Below the pieces are notes generated by a model. That model was given only the letters and a program-made list of their open reading frames with translations, searched no databases and was not told where the DNA came from. Below are positions 1 to 8,249 of a stretch of 40,576 nucleotides of DNA, one piece after another (position 1 is the first letter of the stretch; every line of letters starts with the position of its first letter). The stretch comes from Nitrospirota bacterium. GTDB taxonomy: Bacteria; Nitrospirota; Thermodesulfovibrionia; UBA6902. A program made the position numbers and the translations under genes. The stretch lies in contig JACRLN010000042.1 of NCBI GenBank assembly GCA_016215115.1, forward strand, positions 1 to 40,576, read 5' to 3'.

Positions 1-139
1 ACTATCCAAGGACATTACCCTTGATCCTTCCCCCCTCTTGTTCCATAAAGATACCCCACCTCCTTAAAAAGAAGAAACCGCCCTGATTCAAAAAATAACA
101 TCTGAGGCGTGTTGCTTCCACCTTTCACTGAAGGGTTAC
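1..139 (-). mobile_element. IS-like element end, left copy (partial)
   Basis: Positions 3-139 are an exact reverse complement of 40440-40576. The outer tip of the element is at 139 (minus-strand reading GTAACCCTTCAGTGAAAGG) and the element runs off the window. Reading outward there is a strong ribosome-binding site (AAGGAGG) and an ATG at 46, but that frame stops after 14 codons. A second outward frame with an ATG near 14 stays open to the edge and could be the transposase start. Too little is present to name a family. The tip resembles the tips of the adjacent MITE-like repeat (TAANCCYTCAGT). Confidence 0.7.
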
Positions 140-146
140 TCAAATC

Positions 147-312
147 GTAATCCTTCAGTTACGGATGACAAAAAACTATTTGGATTGTCATTCCCGCGAT
201 CTGTTAAGCGGGAATCCAGAAACCAAAAACCAGAGAACTGGATCCCCGCTCAAAGGACTGCGGGGATGACACGCTTTAAACAATTATTGCAACCCGTAAC
301 TGAGGGCTTACA
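147..312. repeat. MITE-like repeat beside phoU, with 7-bp direct repeats
   Basis: The element has imperfect inverted ends (TAATCCTTCAGTTACGG on one side, TAAGCCCTCAGTTACGG on the other). Its core is two hairpins of the form GTCATTCCCGC...GCGGGAATCCAG and CTGGATCCCCGC...GCGGGGATGAC. It is flanked by the direct repeat TCAAATC at 140-146 and 313-319, which fits a 7-bp target duplication. The right-hand duplication contains the phoU stop codon, so insertion was at the very end of phoU, where the hairpins may now end transcription. It has no coding capacity. A shorter relative lies near 39663. Confidence 0.75.
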
Positions 313-975
313 TCAAATCTGATCCGGAAGCATATGCCGGATGATTTTCCCCTCAACCATGTAAATAACTGTCTCTGCAATGTTTGTTGCATGGTCCGCA
401 ATTCTTTCAATATATTTGGAGACATAACTTATTTTCACCGCCCTTGAAACGGTTGTGGGGTCCTGGGTCATGATAAACATCAATTCCTTCCAGACCATTT
501 CGTTGAGATCATCAACTTCATCATCCCGCATTATGACGTCTTTTGCTAATTGTGTATCCTCATTGATGAACGCATTAATGGTATCGCGCACCATCCCCCG
601 CGCTATCCTGCTCATCCTGGGGATATCTATATAGGGTTTCAGAAGAGGCTCTTCATTTAACTCAAGCGCCCTCTCGGTAATATTGACGGCGTTGTCTCCG
701 ATGCGTTCGAGATCAGAGGTGATCTTCATCGCCGTAGTGATGAACCTCAGATCTTTTCCCATCGGCTGTTTAAGTGCGAGGAGTCTTATGCATTCTTCAT
801 CTATCTGCACATCCAGCGCGTTCACTTTGTGGTCGCCTTCTATTACACTCCGGGCCAGATCGGAGTTCCTCTCCACCAGGGATTGCACGCCGTTCTGTAT
901 CGCGGATTCCACAAGGGCGGCCATTTTCACCAGCATTCCCTTGAGATGTCCCAGTTCTTCGTTTCTTACTGTCAT
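313..975 (-). CDS. phoU: phosphate signalling regulator PhoU
   Basis: A 220-aa cytoplasmic helical protein with two tandem PhoU domains (about residues 10-100 and 115-205). Acidic metal-binding stretches are visible, such as DLERIGDNAVNI and YIERIADHATNI, the family's conserved E/D-x3-D signatures. The family links the PstSCAB transporter to the sensor PhoR and represses the Pho regulon when phosphate is plentiful. It is the last gene of the pst operon. Its ATG overlaps the pstB stop by one base (TAATG), which implies coupled translation. Length is normal. The stop codon lies inside a 7-bp repeat that flanks a MITE-like insertion, but the protein looks intact. Confidence 0.97.
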   Translation of the reverse strand: MTVRNEELGHLKGMLVKMAALVESAIQNGVQSLVERNSDLARSVIEGDHKVNALDVQIDEECIRLLALKQPMGKDLRFITTAMKITSDLERIGDNAVNITERALELNEEPLLKPYIDIPRMSRIARGMVRDTINAFINEDTQLAKDVIMRDDEVDDLNEMVWKELMFIMTQDPTTVSRAVKISYVSKYIERIADHATNIAETVIYMVEGKIIRHMLPDQI

Positions 976-1739
976 TATCCGAACCTCCCTGTAATATAAT
1001 CTTCCGTAAGCTTTTGTGAAGGATGTGTAAAAATTTTATCAGTTCGATCAAATTCTATCAAATCACCTAACATCATAAAACCTGTAAAGTCAGAGATCCT
1101 TGCGGCCTGCTGCATGTTGTGGGTGACAATGATGACGGTGACATCTTTTTCTAAATTTACAATGAGGTCTTCTATCTTTGATGTCGAGATCGGGTCGAGC
1201 GCTGATGTCGGTTCGTCAAACAGGAGGACCTCCGGTTCTACCGCGAGCGCCCGTGCAATAACAAGTCTCTGCTGCTGTCCGCCGGACAGTTCATAAGCGC
1301 TTGCATGGAGCTTGTCTTTGACTTCCTCCCAAAGCGCCGCGTGATTAAGAGCCCTCTCCACCCTTTCCGACAGGTCTGATATTTTCCTGACGCCTTTCAG
1401 TCTCAGCCCGTAAGCGATATTGTCGAAAATGCTCATGGGAAAAGGTGTTGGTTTCTGAAATACCATCCCGATACGGCTCCTGAGATCTATCACATCAATA
1501 TTTTCCGAAAAAATATTTTCTGCCTTAAAGAGGATCTCTCCTTCATATCTGTTTCCAGGATACAGGTCATGCATCCGGTTAAAGCACCTGAGGAGCGTGG
1601 TCTTTCCGCAGCCGGATGGACCAATGAGCGCGGTAACGTTATTTTTATAGACCGGCAGAGTGATATTTTTCAGTGCGTGAACACTGCCCGCATAATAGAA
1701 ATTCAGTCCTTTCACTTCAAACTCCGTCTGGCCGCTCAT
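975..1739 (-). CDS. pstB: phosphate ABC transporter ATP-binding protein PstB
   Basis: A 254-aa ABC ATPase that powers high-affinity phosphate import through PstC and PstA. Visible motifs are Walker A (GPSGCGKTT), the Q-loop region ([12 protein letters not shown], typical of PstB), the signature LSGGQQQR, Walker B followed by the catalytic Glu ([13 protein letters not shown]), and the H-loop (VTHNMQQA). The length matches the family. The start overlaps the end of pstA by 4 bases (ATGA), and the stop overlaps the phoU start. It is cytoplasmic and membrane-associated. No anomaly was seen. Confidence 0.98.
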   Translation of the reverse strand: MSGQTEFEVKGLNFYYAGSVHALKNITLPVYKNNVTALIGPSGCGKTTLLRCFNRMHDLYPGNRYEGEILFKAENIFSENIDVIDLRSRIGMVFQKPTPFPMSIFDNIAYGLRLKGVRKISDLSERVERALNHAALWEEVKDKLHASAYELSGGQQQRLVIARALAVEPEVLLFDEPTSALDPISTSKIEDLIVNLEKDVTVIIVTHNMQQAARISDFTGFMMLGDLIEFDRTDKIFTHPSQKLTEDYITGRFG

Positions 1740-2581
1740 TTCCCTCCGTACCTCTTTTTAATCAAAAACCTCCCGGCGATCGTGATCACCAAAATCGAAA
1801 TAGTTATCACAAGAGACGCGGCCCATGCCTGTGCATGCCAGCTCTCATAAGGCCCCATCGCATACTGAAAGATCGATACCGTAAGTGAAGCAACGGGTTT
1901 GTTCATATTAACCGAAAAAAATGAATTATTAAAAGCCGTAAACAAAAGCGGCGCTGTCTCTCCGGCGACACGCGCAATTGAAAGAAGTATCCCCGTGAGG
2001 ATGCCTGTTGAGGCCCCCCTGTAGACGACCTGGATAATGACCTTGTAATACGGCGCACCGAGTGCGAAGGCCGCCTCCCTCAGCGTCCATGGGACAAGAG
2101 TGAGCATGTCTTCCGTGGTCCTCAGTACAACAGGGATCATGATGATCGCAAGTGCAATTGCCCCTGCCCATCCGCTGAAGTGCCCCGAAGGCTTAACGAG
2201 TATCGCGTAGATGAACGTCCCAATGACTATGGACGGAACGCTGACCATGATATCAGAGAGTATGCTTATTATCCGCGCTATCTTTCTGCCGCGCGCATAC
2301 TCGGCAAGGAATGTTCCGCCGAGAACACCTACCGGAACACCGATCAGCGCCGCGCATATGGTCATCATCAACTGTCCTGCAAAGGCGTTTCTGAGTCCGC
2401 CTCCCTCTACGCCTGCAGGTGCAGGATCATTGAGGAATAGACTCAGGTTCAATGCTTTTATTCCGTGCACAAGCACATCACCTAAAATAAAGACCAGCCA
2501 GAACAGACCCAGAAGGGCGGCAAGGGTGCTCAGTGTCATGGCGATAAATCCTTCAATCTTTCTTGTCTGCTCTCTTGTCAT
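1736..2581 (-). CDS. pstA: phosphate ABC transporter permease PstA
   Basis: A 281-aa inner-membrane permease with about six hydrophobic segments. The cytoplasmic EAA-type loop that contacts the ATPase is visible ([16 protein letters not shown]). It forms the phosphate channel with PstC. The start overlaps the pstC stop by 4 bases and the end overlaps pstB by 4 bases, so the three genes are translationally coupled. Length and topology are normal for PstA. The N-terminus is charged ([12 protein letters not shown]) before the first membrane segment, as expected. Confidence 0.97.
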   Translation of the reverse strand: MTREQTRKIEGFIAMTLSTLAALLGLFWLVFILGDVLVHGIKALNLSLFLNDPAPAGVEGGGLRNAFAGQLMMTICAALIGVPVGVLGGTFLAEYARGRKIARIISILSDIMVSVPSIVIGTFIYAILVKPSGHFSGWAGAIALAIIMIPVVLRTTEDMLTLVPWTLREAAFALGAPYYKVIIQVVYRGASTGILTGILLSIARVAGETAPLLFTAFNNSFFSVNMNKPVASLTVSIFQYAMGPYESWHAQAWAASLVITISILVITIAGRFLIKKRYGGK

Positions 2582-3519
2582 CGCAAATACTTCCTTTCCG
2601 CTTTAAGGAGAAAAAATTTCGCTGCTGCAAGGGTGATGAAGCTCATCACAAAAAGCACAAGCGCAAGATAAAAGAGAGATGACAGATAAATATTCTTATC
2701 CGCCTCAGCGAATTCATTCGCGAGAGTAACAGTTATAGTTGCCGCGGCGTCAAGGAGCGATGTTGTTATCCTGTGGTTATTTCCAAGAACAAAGGCCACG
2801 GCCATAGTCTCCCCGATCGCCCTGCCGAGGGAAAGGACTATTCCTCCAAACACACCTATCTTTGAATAAGGGATAACGACATTCTTAATGACCTCCCACT
2901 TTGTCGCGCCGATGGCATAAGCGGATTCCTTTACGATCGCGGGAGTGAGATTGAAAGAGTCCCTGGATATGCTTGCAGTGAAGGGTATTATCATGATGCT
3001 CAGGATAACACTCGCGGTTAAAATGTCAATCCCCATCGGTGTACCCTGAAAGAGAATGCTGACAAAAGGTACACCAACAGTAATTTTCTTTAAAAAGGGT
3101 TCAATATACCTGCTCATTATCGGAGATAGGGTGAATAGCCCCCACATACCGTAGATTATGCTCGGGATGGCAGCTAAAAGCTCAATAGCTGCGCCGATAG
3201 GCCCTTTAAGGAAATTAGGTGATATTTCCGTAACAAATACAGCGATGCCTATTGCAACAGGGATTGCGATCAGCAGGGAAAGAAACGTCGTGATGATGGT
3301 CCCGTAGATATTCGTCAAAGCGCCGAAAGATTCCTTCACAGGGTTCCAGTCTGTCGAGGTAAGGAAATTTATAATCCCGAATTTTTCAATGGCGAGAGAA
3401 GATTCGGATATAAGTATGAAAAGAATTCCGATGATAAGCAGTATAACAGAGAATGAAGCAACCGCTGTAGTTGCTGAGAAGATGATGTCAGCAGGATTTT
3501 TTTTGTATTGTAATGGCAA
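2578..3519 (-). CDS. pstC: phosphate ABC transporter permease PstC
   Basis: An inner-membrane permease partner of PstA. It has six or more hydrophobic segments and an EAA-type loop (VKESAYAIGATKWEVIKNVV). The frame can be opened at an ATG at 3579, but that ATG lies inside a 28-bp interspersed palindrome and would add about 20 atypical residues. I prefer the TTG at 3519: GGAG sits 7 bases upstream, and the protein then begins PLQYKKNPADIIF directly before the first membrane segment (313 aa). An out-of-frame ATG followed by an A8 run lies nearby. The gap to pstS is occupied by the palindrome. Confidence 0.93.
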   Translation of the reverse strand: MPLQYKKNPADIIFSATTAVASFSVILLIIGILFILISESSLAIEKFGIINFLTSTDWNPVKESFGALTNIYGTIITTFLSLLIAIPVAIGIAVFVTEISPNFLKGPIGAAIELLAAIPSIIYGMWGLFTLSPIMSRYIEPFLKKITVGVPFVSILFQGTPMGIDILTASVILSIMIIPFTASISRDSFNLTPAIVKESAYAIGATKWEVIKNVVIPYSKIGVFGGIVLSLGRAIGETMAVAFVLGNNHRITTSLLDAAATITVTLANEFAEADKNIYLSSLFYLALVLFVMSFITLAAAKFFLLKAERKYLR

Positions 3520-3564
3520 TGTATTGCTCCATCGTAAAATATCATTCCGCTTGATGCGGAACCC

Positions 3565-3592
3565 GTAGGGGCAATTCATGAATTGCCCCTAC
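3565..3592. repeat. 28-bp palindrome, AATTCATGAATT core
   Basis: A perfect palindrome GTAGGGGC-N12-GCCCCTAC with core AATTCATGAATT, identical to the copy at 23965-23992. It lies 2 bases past the pstS stop, between pstS and pstC. As RNA it would form a long hairpin. That could protect pstS mRNA or lower read-through, giving more binding protein than permease. A smaller hairpin (TTCCGC ttgat GCGGAA, about 3545-3561) follows on the pstC side. Confidence 0.9.
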
Positions 3593-3593
3593 A

Positions 3594-4604
3594 TTAATAA
3601 ATCCCCTTCTCCTTCCAGTAAGCCCTGATCTTATCCTTGAGGGATTTCGGCAGGGGAACATACACGAGCTCTTTAGCCTTATTATCTCCGTTCCTGAAAG
3701 CCCAGTCAAAAAATTTCACAACGTTCTTATTTACATCCGTCTTTTCCTTTGCGAGGAGTATAAAGGTCGCTCCTGCGATCGGCCATGATCCTTTGCCGGG
3801 TGCATTCGTAAGCCAGAGGTAAAAATCCTTCTTCGGGTCAAAATCCCCTGATTCAGCGGCATCCTCAAAGCTCGCAAATCCCGGTTCAACAAAATTTCCC
3901 GCAGAATTCTTAAGCTGCGTAAAGTTGAGTTTGTTCTGCTTTGCATAGGCGAACTCAACATATCCGATGGAGTTTGCTGTCCTCTTCACATAATTAGCAA
4001 CTCCCTCATTTCCTTTACCGCCGATACCTACAGGGAACTTCACGGCTTTTCCGGCGCCGACCTTTTCCTTCCAGGCAGGGCAGGTTTCATTGAGGTAATT
4101 GGTATATATGGCTGTTGTTCCGGAGCCGTCCGAACGGTAAAGAACAGTGATTTCGCTGTGTGGAAGCTTAGCAGCAGGATTCATTTTTTTCACTTTGTCG
4201 TCATCCCAGTATTTAATTTCTCCGAGGAATATCCTGCACAGCGATTCAGAGTCGAGTTTCAGTTGCCCCGGCTGGACACTTTCAAGGTTTAGGACCGGAA
4301 CGACCCCGCCGATCACAGCGGGAAACTGCAATAACCTGTCCTTCTGAAGCTGCTCGGGCTTGAGCGGATCATCCGATGCTCCGAAATCAACCGTCCTTTC
4401 GGTAACCTGCCTCTGCCCTCCGCCTGAACCGATGGACTGATAGTTGATCTGCACGCCGGTTATCTTGTTGTAATCATACGCCCATGCGGAATACACGGGA
4501 TATGGGAAGGTGGCGCCTGCGCCGTTTAACGTCTCTGCAGCATTTGCATACGCGAATGACAAAAGCAATGCTGCGATTAATGTCAGTTTCAGAATTGGTT
4601 TCAT
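3594..4604 (-). CDS. pstS: periplasmic phosphate-binding protein PstS
   Basis: A 336-aa phosphate-binding protein for the PstSCAB importer. It has a signal peptide (residues 1 to about 22, hydrophobic core ILKLTLIAALLLSFA, likely cut after AYANA) and the mature start AETLNGAGATFP typical of PstS. Phosphate-contact motifs are SIGSGGG, DFGASDDP and RSDGSGTT. No lipobox is present, so it is soluble in the periplasm. The ATG is preceded by AAGGAG at 5-base spacing. It is the first gene of the operon and has a PhoB-box array upstream. Length is normal. Confidence 0.98.
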   Translation of the reverse strand: MKPILKLTLIAALLLSFAYANAAETLNGAGATFPYPVYSAWAYDYNKITGVQINYQSIGSGGGQRQVTERTVDFGASDDPLKPEQLQKDRLLQFPAVIGGVVPVLNLESVQPGQLKLDSESLCRIFLGEIKYWDDDKVKKMNPAAKLPHSEITVLYRSDGSGTTAIYTNYLNETCPAWKEKVGAGKAVKFPVGIGGKGNEGVANYVKRTANSIGYVEFAYAKQNKLNFTQLKNSAGNFVEPGFASFEDAAESGDFDPKKDFYLWLTNAPGKGSWPIAGATFILLAKEKTDVNKNVVKFFDWAFRNGDNKAKELVYVPLPKSLKDKIRAYWKEKGIY

Positions 4605-4644
4605 ATTATCTCCTTTTTTATACTTTTTAGCATACTCTTTGATT

Positions 4645-4683
4645 ATTACAATAATGTTACAAATGGATTAAAGTTTTGTTACA
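4645..4683 (-). promoter_or_regulatory. PhoB-box array upstream of pstS
   Basis: Four half-sites lie in exact 11-bp register on the plus strand: ATTACA (4645), GTTACA (4656), ATTAAA (4667) and GTTACA (4678). Read toward pstS they give TGTAAC/TGTAAT direct repeats. An 11-bp spacing of TGTNA(C/T) units is the known arrangement of PhoB boxes. A plausible -10 (TATGCT) lies between the array and pstS, near 4630. The array is 40-80 bases upstream of the pstS ATG, consistent with activation under phosphate starvation by the PhoB encoded at 16141-16836. Confidence 0.75.
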
Positions 4684-4976
4684 TAATTATATCACCCCCT
4701 TTCCACGTTTTTATCTAAGCTTATCGAAAAAATGTTACAGGATTATGTCAGTTCCATGAAATTATCAAGTCAACTCCAGTTAATAATGAACAACGTCCCG
4801 ATTAACAAAATAATAGAGATGTTCGGAGAAGTGTCAGAATTGTTTTTCTGCATGAAGAGGAAGGTTTCTGGTATTTTTAAGTTTTACCGTAAGAAGCCGT
4901 ATAACTATGTATAACAAAAAATAAGTAAGACAAGTTTTTAACATTACTACAACGAACTAAACAAGGAGGGATCAAT

Positions 4977-5384
4977 ATGTCGTTAATTACTTGGAACGAA
5001 AATTTCAGCGTTAATATTATGGAGGTTGATTCACAGCATAAGAAGCTTATTGAACTTATAAATGAGTTACACGAAGCAATGAAGGTGGCTAAGGGTAAGG
5101 ATGTTATGGGTAACATATTAAGTGAGTTGGTAAATTATACTGTTTATCATTTCGGTACAGAAGAAAAGCTGTTTCAGAAGCACGGATATGCTGAATATGT
5201 AACACACAAAAAACAACATGATGATTTAACAAAACAGGTAGTGGCTGCTGCGGATAAATTCAATAAAGGGGGTAATATCATCACCGTTGAAGTGATGAAC
5301 TTTCTTAAAAACTGGCTTCAGAACCATATTCTTGCAGTAGATAAAAGATATGCTCCTTTTCTGAACAGTAAGGGAGTTGTATAA
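4977..5384 (+). CDS. bacteriohemerythrin
   Basis: A 135-aa single-domain hemerythrin that binds O2 at a non-haem di-iron site, used for oxygen scavenging, sensing or delivery in microaerobes and anaerobes. All seven canonical ligands can be placed: H21, H58, E62, H77, H81, H117 and D122, a spacing that matches known bacteriohemerythrins almost residue for residue. Length is normal and there is no signal peptide. The ATG follows AAGGAGGG by about 6 bases. It is divergent from pstS across a 372-base gap, and seems to be a monocistronic gene at the edge of the block separating pstS from phoR. Confidence 0.96.
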   Translation: MSLITWNENFSVNIMEVDSQHKKLIELINELHEAMKVAKGKDVMGNILSELVNYTVYHFGTEEKLFQKHGYAEYVTHKKQHDDLTKQVVAAADKFNKGGNIITVEVMNFLKNWLQNHILAVDKRYAPFLNSKGVV

Positions 5385-5816
5385 GCAGTTTTTATTTCCC
5401 ACCCCGTTTCGTTTTCCCTGTCAGCCATGCATTTATTTGTTCAGGAAAGAAAGGGCCCCGGGGAATTGACGAATTTGTTTCTTTCGGCATGAAAGATGCG
5501 AGCACTGCCGCCTGATTTTTCCGGAAATCGTAAATATATTTTGTATATTCAACAAGATCACTTCTATCTCTGACGGACATGGACAATGGTCACAAAAAAA
5601 GAATTTAGTTCTTCTGAACTGGGACGCCTTCACCTCCTTACTATTACTCTGTTGAAACGTTATTTCTATGGCTTGAACCTACTGCACTGAGGTACTTTTT
5701 TCCAGCTGGCCCTTGGAACTAAAAAAACTGTTGCGTTGTATCGTTATTTTTACGTATGATATAATTATTTATTGGGCTTAAACGGTTGAATTGAATTCTA
5801 TAAAGGGACTATAGAA
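5385..5816. other. intergenic stretch, possible remnant
   Basis: This is 432 bases between the hemerythrin gene and the accessory island. A minus-strand open frame of 64 codons (5392-5586, TTG start, no ribosome-binding site, a stop just before the start) is too weak to call. A strong AAGGAGG (5634-5640, minus strand) has no start codon at a workable distance, so a decayed gene is possible. A promoter-like pair facing the next gene is listed separately. Confidence 0.4.
5736..5765 (+). promoter_or_regulatory. candidate promoter for the 265-aa gene
   Basis: TTGTAT (5736-5741) and a consensus TATAAT (5760-5765) are separated by 18 bases, about 50 bases upstream of the ATG at 5817. The surroundings are AT-rich, so a chance match is possible. 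Confidence 0.45.
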
Positions 5817-6614
5817 ATGGGAATAACTGGGGGTAAAGGTATTCAGATTCTTTCATCTTTCAGGTTTTCATATTTTAGTAAAATTAACAATAAAATTACT
5901 ACGGTATTTGGCCTGATTTTAAGTATAACCGGTTTCTTTGGTAGCGTTGCAACTTTATTAACATTACCCTCCGATCAATGGGGGAAGCTTCTTCCTATTA
6001 GTCTTATTATCATATTTCTATTAGGATTGTCAGTTTTTATAATTTCATTAATACAAAATTATAAAATCAACCTCGCTATCCCAGGTGTCCATGAGCTTGA
6101 GTCGATTACGTCGCGTTATCATATGGAGCCTGCGACATTGGAAGGAGTAAGGTGGATTGCACAACTTGAGGCAGACACTTATTCCTCTATTGATGCGGTG
6201 CCAAGACATGTTCTTGAAGAATGGTTTAGTGTTAACCCGCGAGGTTTTTTTCTCCTTAAAGCACTGAATGGTAGTGCTATTGGTCACATTGATATACTAC
6301 CAATACGTAAATCAAGTTTAGAGAAGTTTTTAGCTGGAGAATTACGCGAAACTGATATTCGTGGAGAATCCCTATATACCCCTGCTGAACGTCGCTCTAT
6401 CAAACATCTTTATATCGAAAGCGTCATTGTTAAACCCCAACGTAATAAATCTAGTGCATCCGCATTGTTACATCTTTTATCTCAATTTATGTCAATGATT
6501 AATAATGTCGGGGTATTCGAAAATATTGAAATGATATATGCAATAGCAGCTTCTCGGGCGGGCGAAGGGCTGAAGAAACTGCTTGTAGCTAGTGATGCCA
6601 TTGACGGTCTTTAA
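5817..6614 (+). CDS. two-TM protein with GNAT-like domain
   Basis: A 265-aa protein with two hydrophobic helices (about residues 27-50 and 58-81) and then a soluble domain of about 170 residues. The stretch IKHLYIESVIVKPQRNKSSA followed by a helix resembles motif A of GNAT acyltransferases (beta strand, then the V-x-P-x2-R loop that binds acyl-CoA). The preceding part (GFFLLKALNGSAIGHIDILP) fits the GNAT beta hairpin. The usual Gly-rich Q/R-x2-G-x-G/A loop is degenerate here, so activity is uncertain. The ATG follows AAGGGA. It is the first gene of an AT-rich accessory stretch. A membrane-tethered acetyltransferase is the best guess. Confidence 0.6.
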   Translation: MGITGGKGIQILSSFRFSYFSKINNKITTVFGLILSITGFFGSVATLLTLPSDQWGKLLPISLIIIFLLGLSVFIISLIQNYKINLAIPGVHELESITSRYHMEPATLEGVRWIAQLEADTYSSIDAVPRHVLEEWFSVNPRGFFLLKALNGSAIGHIDILPIRKSSLEKFLAGELRETDIRGESLYTPAERRSIKHLYIESVIVKPQRNKSSASALLHLLSQFMSMINNVGVFENIEMIYAIAASRAGEGLKKLLVASDAIDGL

Positions 6615-6722
6615 AAAAATGGATTTTTTATTTCTTGGTTTATCAATAAAGGAAAACGGCTGTGCTTTGTTCTTTAAGAAAGTACAGAAATAAAAAAATA
6701 GATAACACTAATATATTAAAAT

Positions 6723-7166
6723 ATGACTGATTATTATAATCCTCTGTTATCTCCAGGTATTCATGATGTAAAACTTGAACAGATAGATCAAATATTTGTT
6801 GCGCCGTTTAATAATTTGTGTAGAAAAAATTTAATTGCAAGATTTTTAATTTTTCTTTCAAATTTTAATAACGTTGGGATAAATTGTGAAATATGGATAG
6901 ATGGGTCTTTCGCTACAGATAAACCTGAACCGTCAGATATAGATATTATATTTTTTTTCAGTCCTATAGAAGTGAATCATTTACCAGAGGAGAAGAAAAA
7001 TATATTATATGATTTATTTGGCGACCCTAAACAGACAAAGTTTAGATATAATTGTGATGCATACTTTATTCCAAATGATAACATTGTAGATCGCAGTTAT
7101 TGGCGTGGTTGGTTTGGATTTTCAAGAGATGAAAAGCCAAAAGGAATAGCTAGACTTATTCTATAA
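6723..7166 (+). CDS. minimal nucleotidyltransferase-like protein
   Basis: A 147-aa protein with the Pol-beta-type nucleotidyltransferase signature: G61-S62-F63, nine residues, then D72-I-D74. A possible third carboxylate is D111 (YNCDAYFI). Such minimal NTases transfer a nucleotide to a protein, RNA or antibiotic, and are common antitoxin or toxin halves (MNT-type modules). It ends 7 bases before a 326-aa coiled-coil gene, so the two are surely one transcript. Low GC and a weak ribosome-binding site match the neighbouring genes. The family resembles DUF6932-type proteins, but that assignment is from memory of the motif pattern only. Confidence 0.65.
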   Translation: MTDYYNPLLSPGIHDVKLEQIDQIFVAPFNNLCRKNLIARFLIFLSNFNNVGINCEIWIDGSFATDKPEPSDIDIIFFFSPIEVNHLPEEKKNILYDLFGDPKQTKFRYNCDAYFIPNDNIVDRSYWRGWFGFSRDEKPKGIARLIL

Positions 7167-7173
7167 GATCGAA

Positions 7174-8154
7174 ATGAATACAATAGAAAAAATCCAATCT
7201 CAGATCAATGATGCTTCCGAGATAAAGAAAAAATATGAGTCTATACTTGCGTCTGAGCCAAATAATTTTGCATATAAACTAAGCTTAAAAAGCATTGAAG
7301 AGCATATTTCAGATTTACAAATGCAGTTACAGAAAGAAAAAGCCCTAAGAGAAAAAGAGGTTCTTGAGATAAGACTTAAAGGTGAACCAGCTAAGAGTGG
7401 TAGCATCCCTTTGTCAATATTAGCGCACTTAGCAGGCCATCTTTCTACGGCTATACTCACAGCCTCACAACGATTAAAAACTGGAATAAATGTTAGAGGT
7501 AGAATTCAACAAGAAGTTATTAACACTTTAGATTTAAGGCTTGCTGGGATAAGCGGCGGATCAACAAGACTGTTTATTACAGGAAACACATCTCCAGATA
7601 TGTTCGGATATAGTCTTCTTGAAAATAGTCTTGAAAGTACTTTTGAATTATTGCTTTCCACATCGCCTGACGAATTGTCTGAAACTGCCTCTAAAATAGG
7701 GCCTCGTAGTATTCACAGATTTAATAATTTTTTAAAATCACTTTCAGTATCTGGGCTTGAAGTTGATATGTATTGGAGCACCCCGACACAAAAGAATTAT
7801 GAATGGCTTGGTAACAAAGATCTGATTCTGAGAATTTCAAATTCATTAGACAGCTTAAAAACTTCTGAACCTATACAGTTTGCGTTTGAAGGGAAATTAG
7901 TCATGGCAAGTCTGAAAGGCAATATAGAGGTAGAGATATCGGAGAGCAAAAGCATTAAGGGTACATTTCCCTCAAATCTACTTGAGAATGTTAAAAAGTT
8001 GCATATTGGTGAAGATTGTAAAGGGTTAATTGAGCAGTCAACAATAATTAATCAAACCACAGGATATGAAAAAAAGTATTACACAGTATTGAAAATTGAT
8101 AAACATATAGATGACTCTCCAATACAAGAAATTTTTTGGGAAACTTCAGATTAA
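7174..8154 (+). CDS. coiled-coil partner of the nucleotidyltransferase
   Basis: A 326-aa protein of unrecognised family. Residues 1-70 are highly charged and heptad-rich (IEEHISDLQMQLQKEKALRE), predicted to be a coiled coil. Residues about 75-200 form a soluble domain containing LSILAHLAGHLSTAIL and an RLAGISGGSTRLFI strand-loop, and the rest looks beta-rich. There are no membrane segments and no obvious catalytic motif. It starts 7 bases after the nucleotidyltransferase gene. The pairing suggests a two-component toxin-antitoxin or defence module in which this protein is target, sensor or effector, but the role is inference from context. Confidence 0.6.
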   Translation: MNTIEKIQSQINDASEIKKKYESILASEPNNFAYKLSLKSIEEHISDLQMQLQKEKALREKEVLEIRLKGEPAKSGSIPLSILAHLAGHLSTAILTASQRLKTGINVRGRIQQEVINTLDLRLAGISGGSTRLFITGNTSPDMFGYSLLENSLESTFELLLSTSPDELSETASKIGPRSIHRFNNFLKSLSVSGLEVDMYWSTPTQKNYEWLGNKDLILRISNSLDSLKTSEPIQFAFEGKLVMASLKGNIEVEISESKSIKGTFPSNLLENVKKLHIGEDCKGLIEQSTIINQTTGYEKKYYTVLKIDKHIDDSPIQEIFWETSD

Positions 8155-8249
8155 CTCTCAATAATAAAAGGTACGGGGTTTGTTCTCGACATGAGACAAA
8201 ATAGGAGCGAAGAGGATAAAAAATTGGCAGTACCCCGCTGATTCGAAAT

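Noticed and set aside
4732-4914. A 60-codon plus-strand frame between pstS and the hemerythrin gene
   Set aside because: No ribosome-binding site, no recognisable family, and low-complexity AT-rich sequence; likely chance.
5392-5586. A 64-codon minus-strand frame after the hemerythrin gene
   Set aside because: TTG start directly after an in-frame stop, no ribosome-binding site and no recognised domain; at best a remnant.
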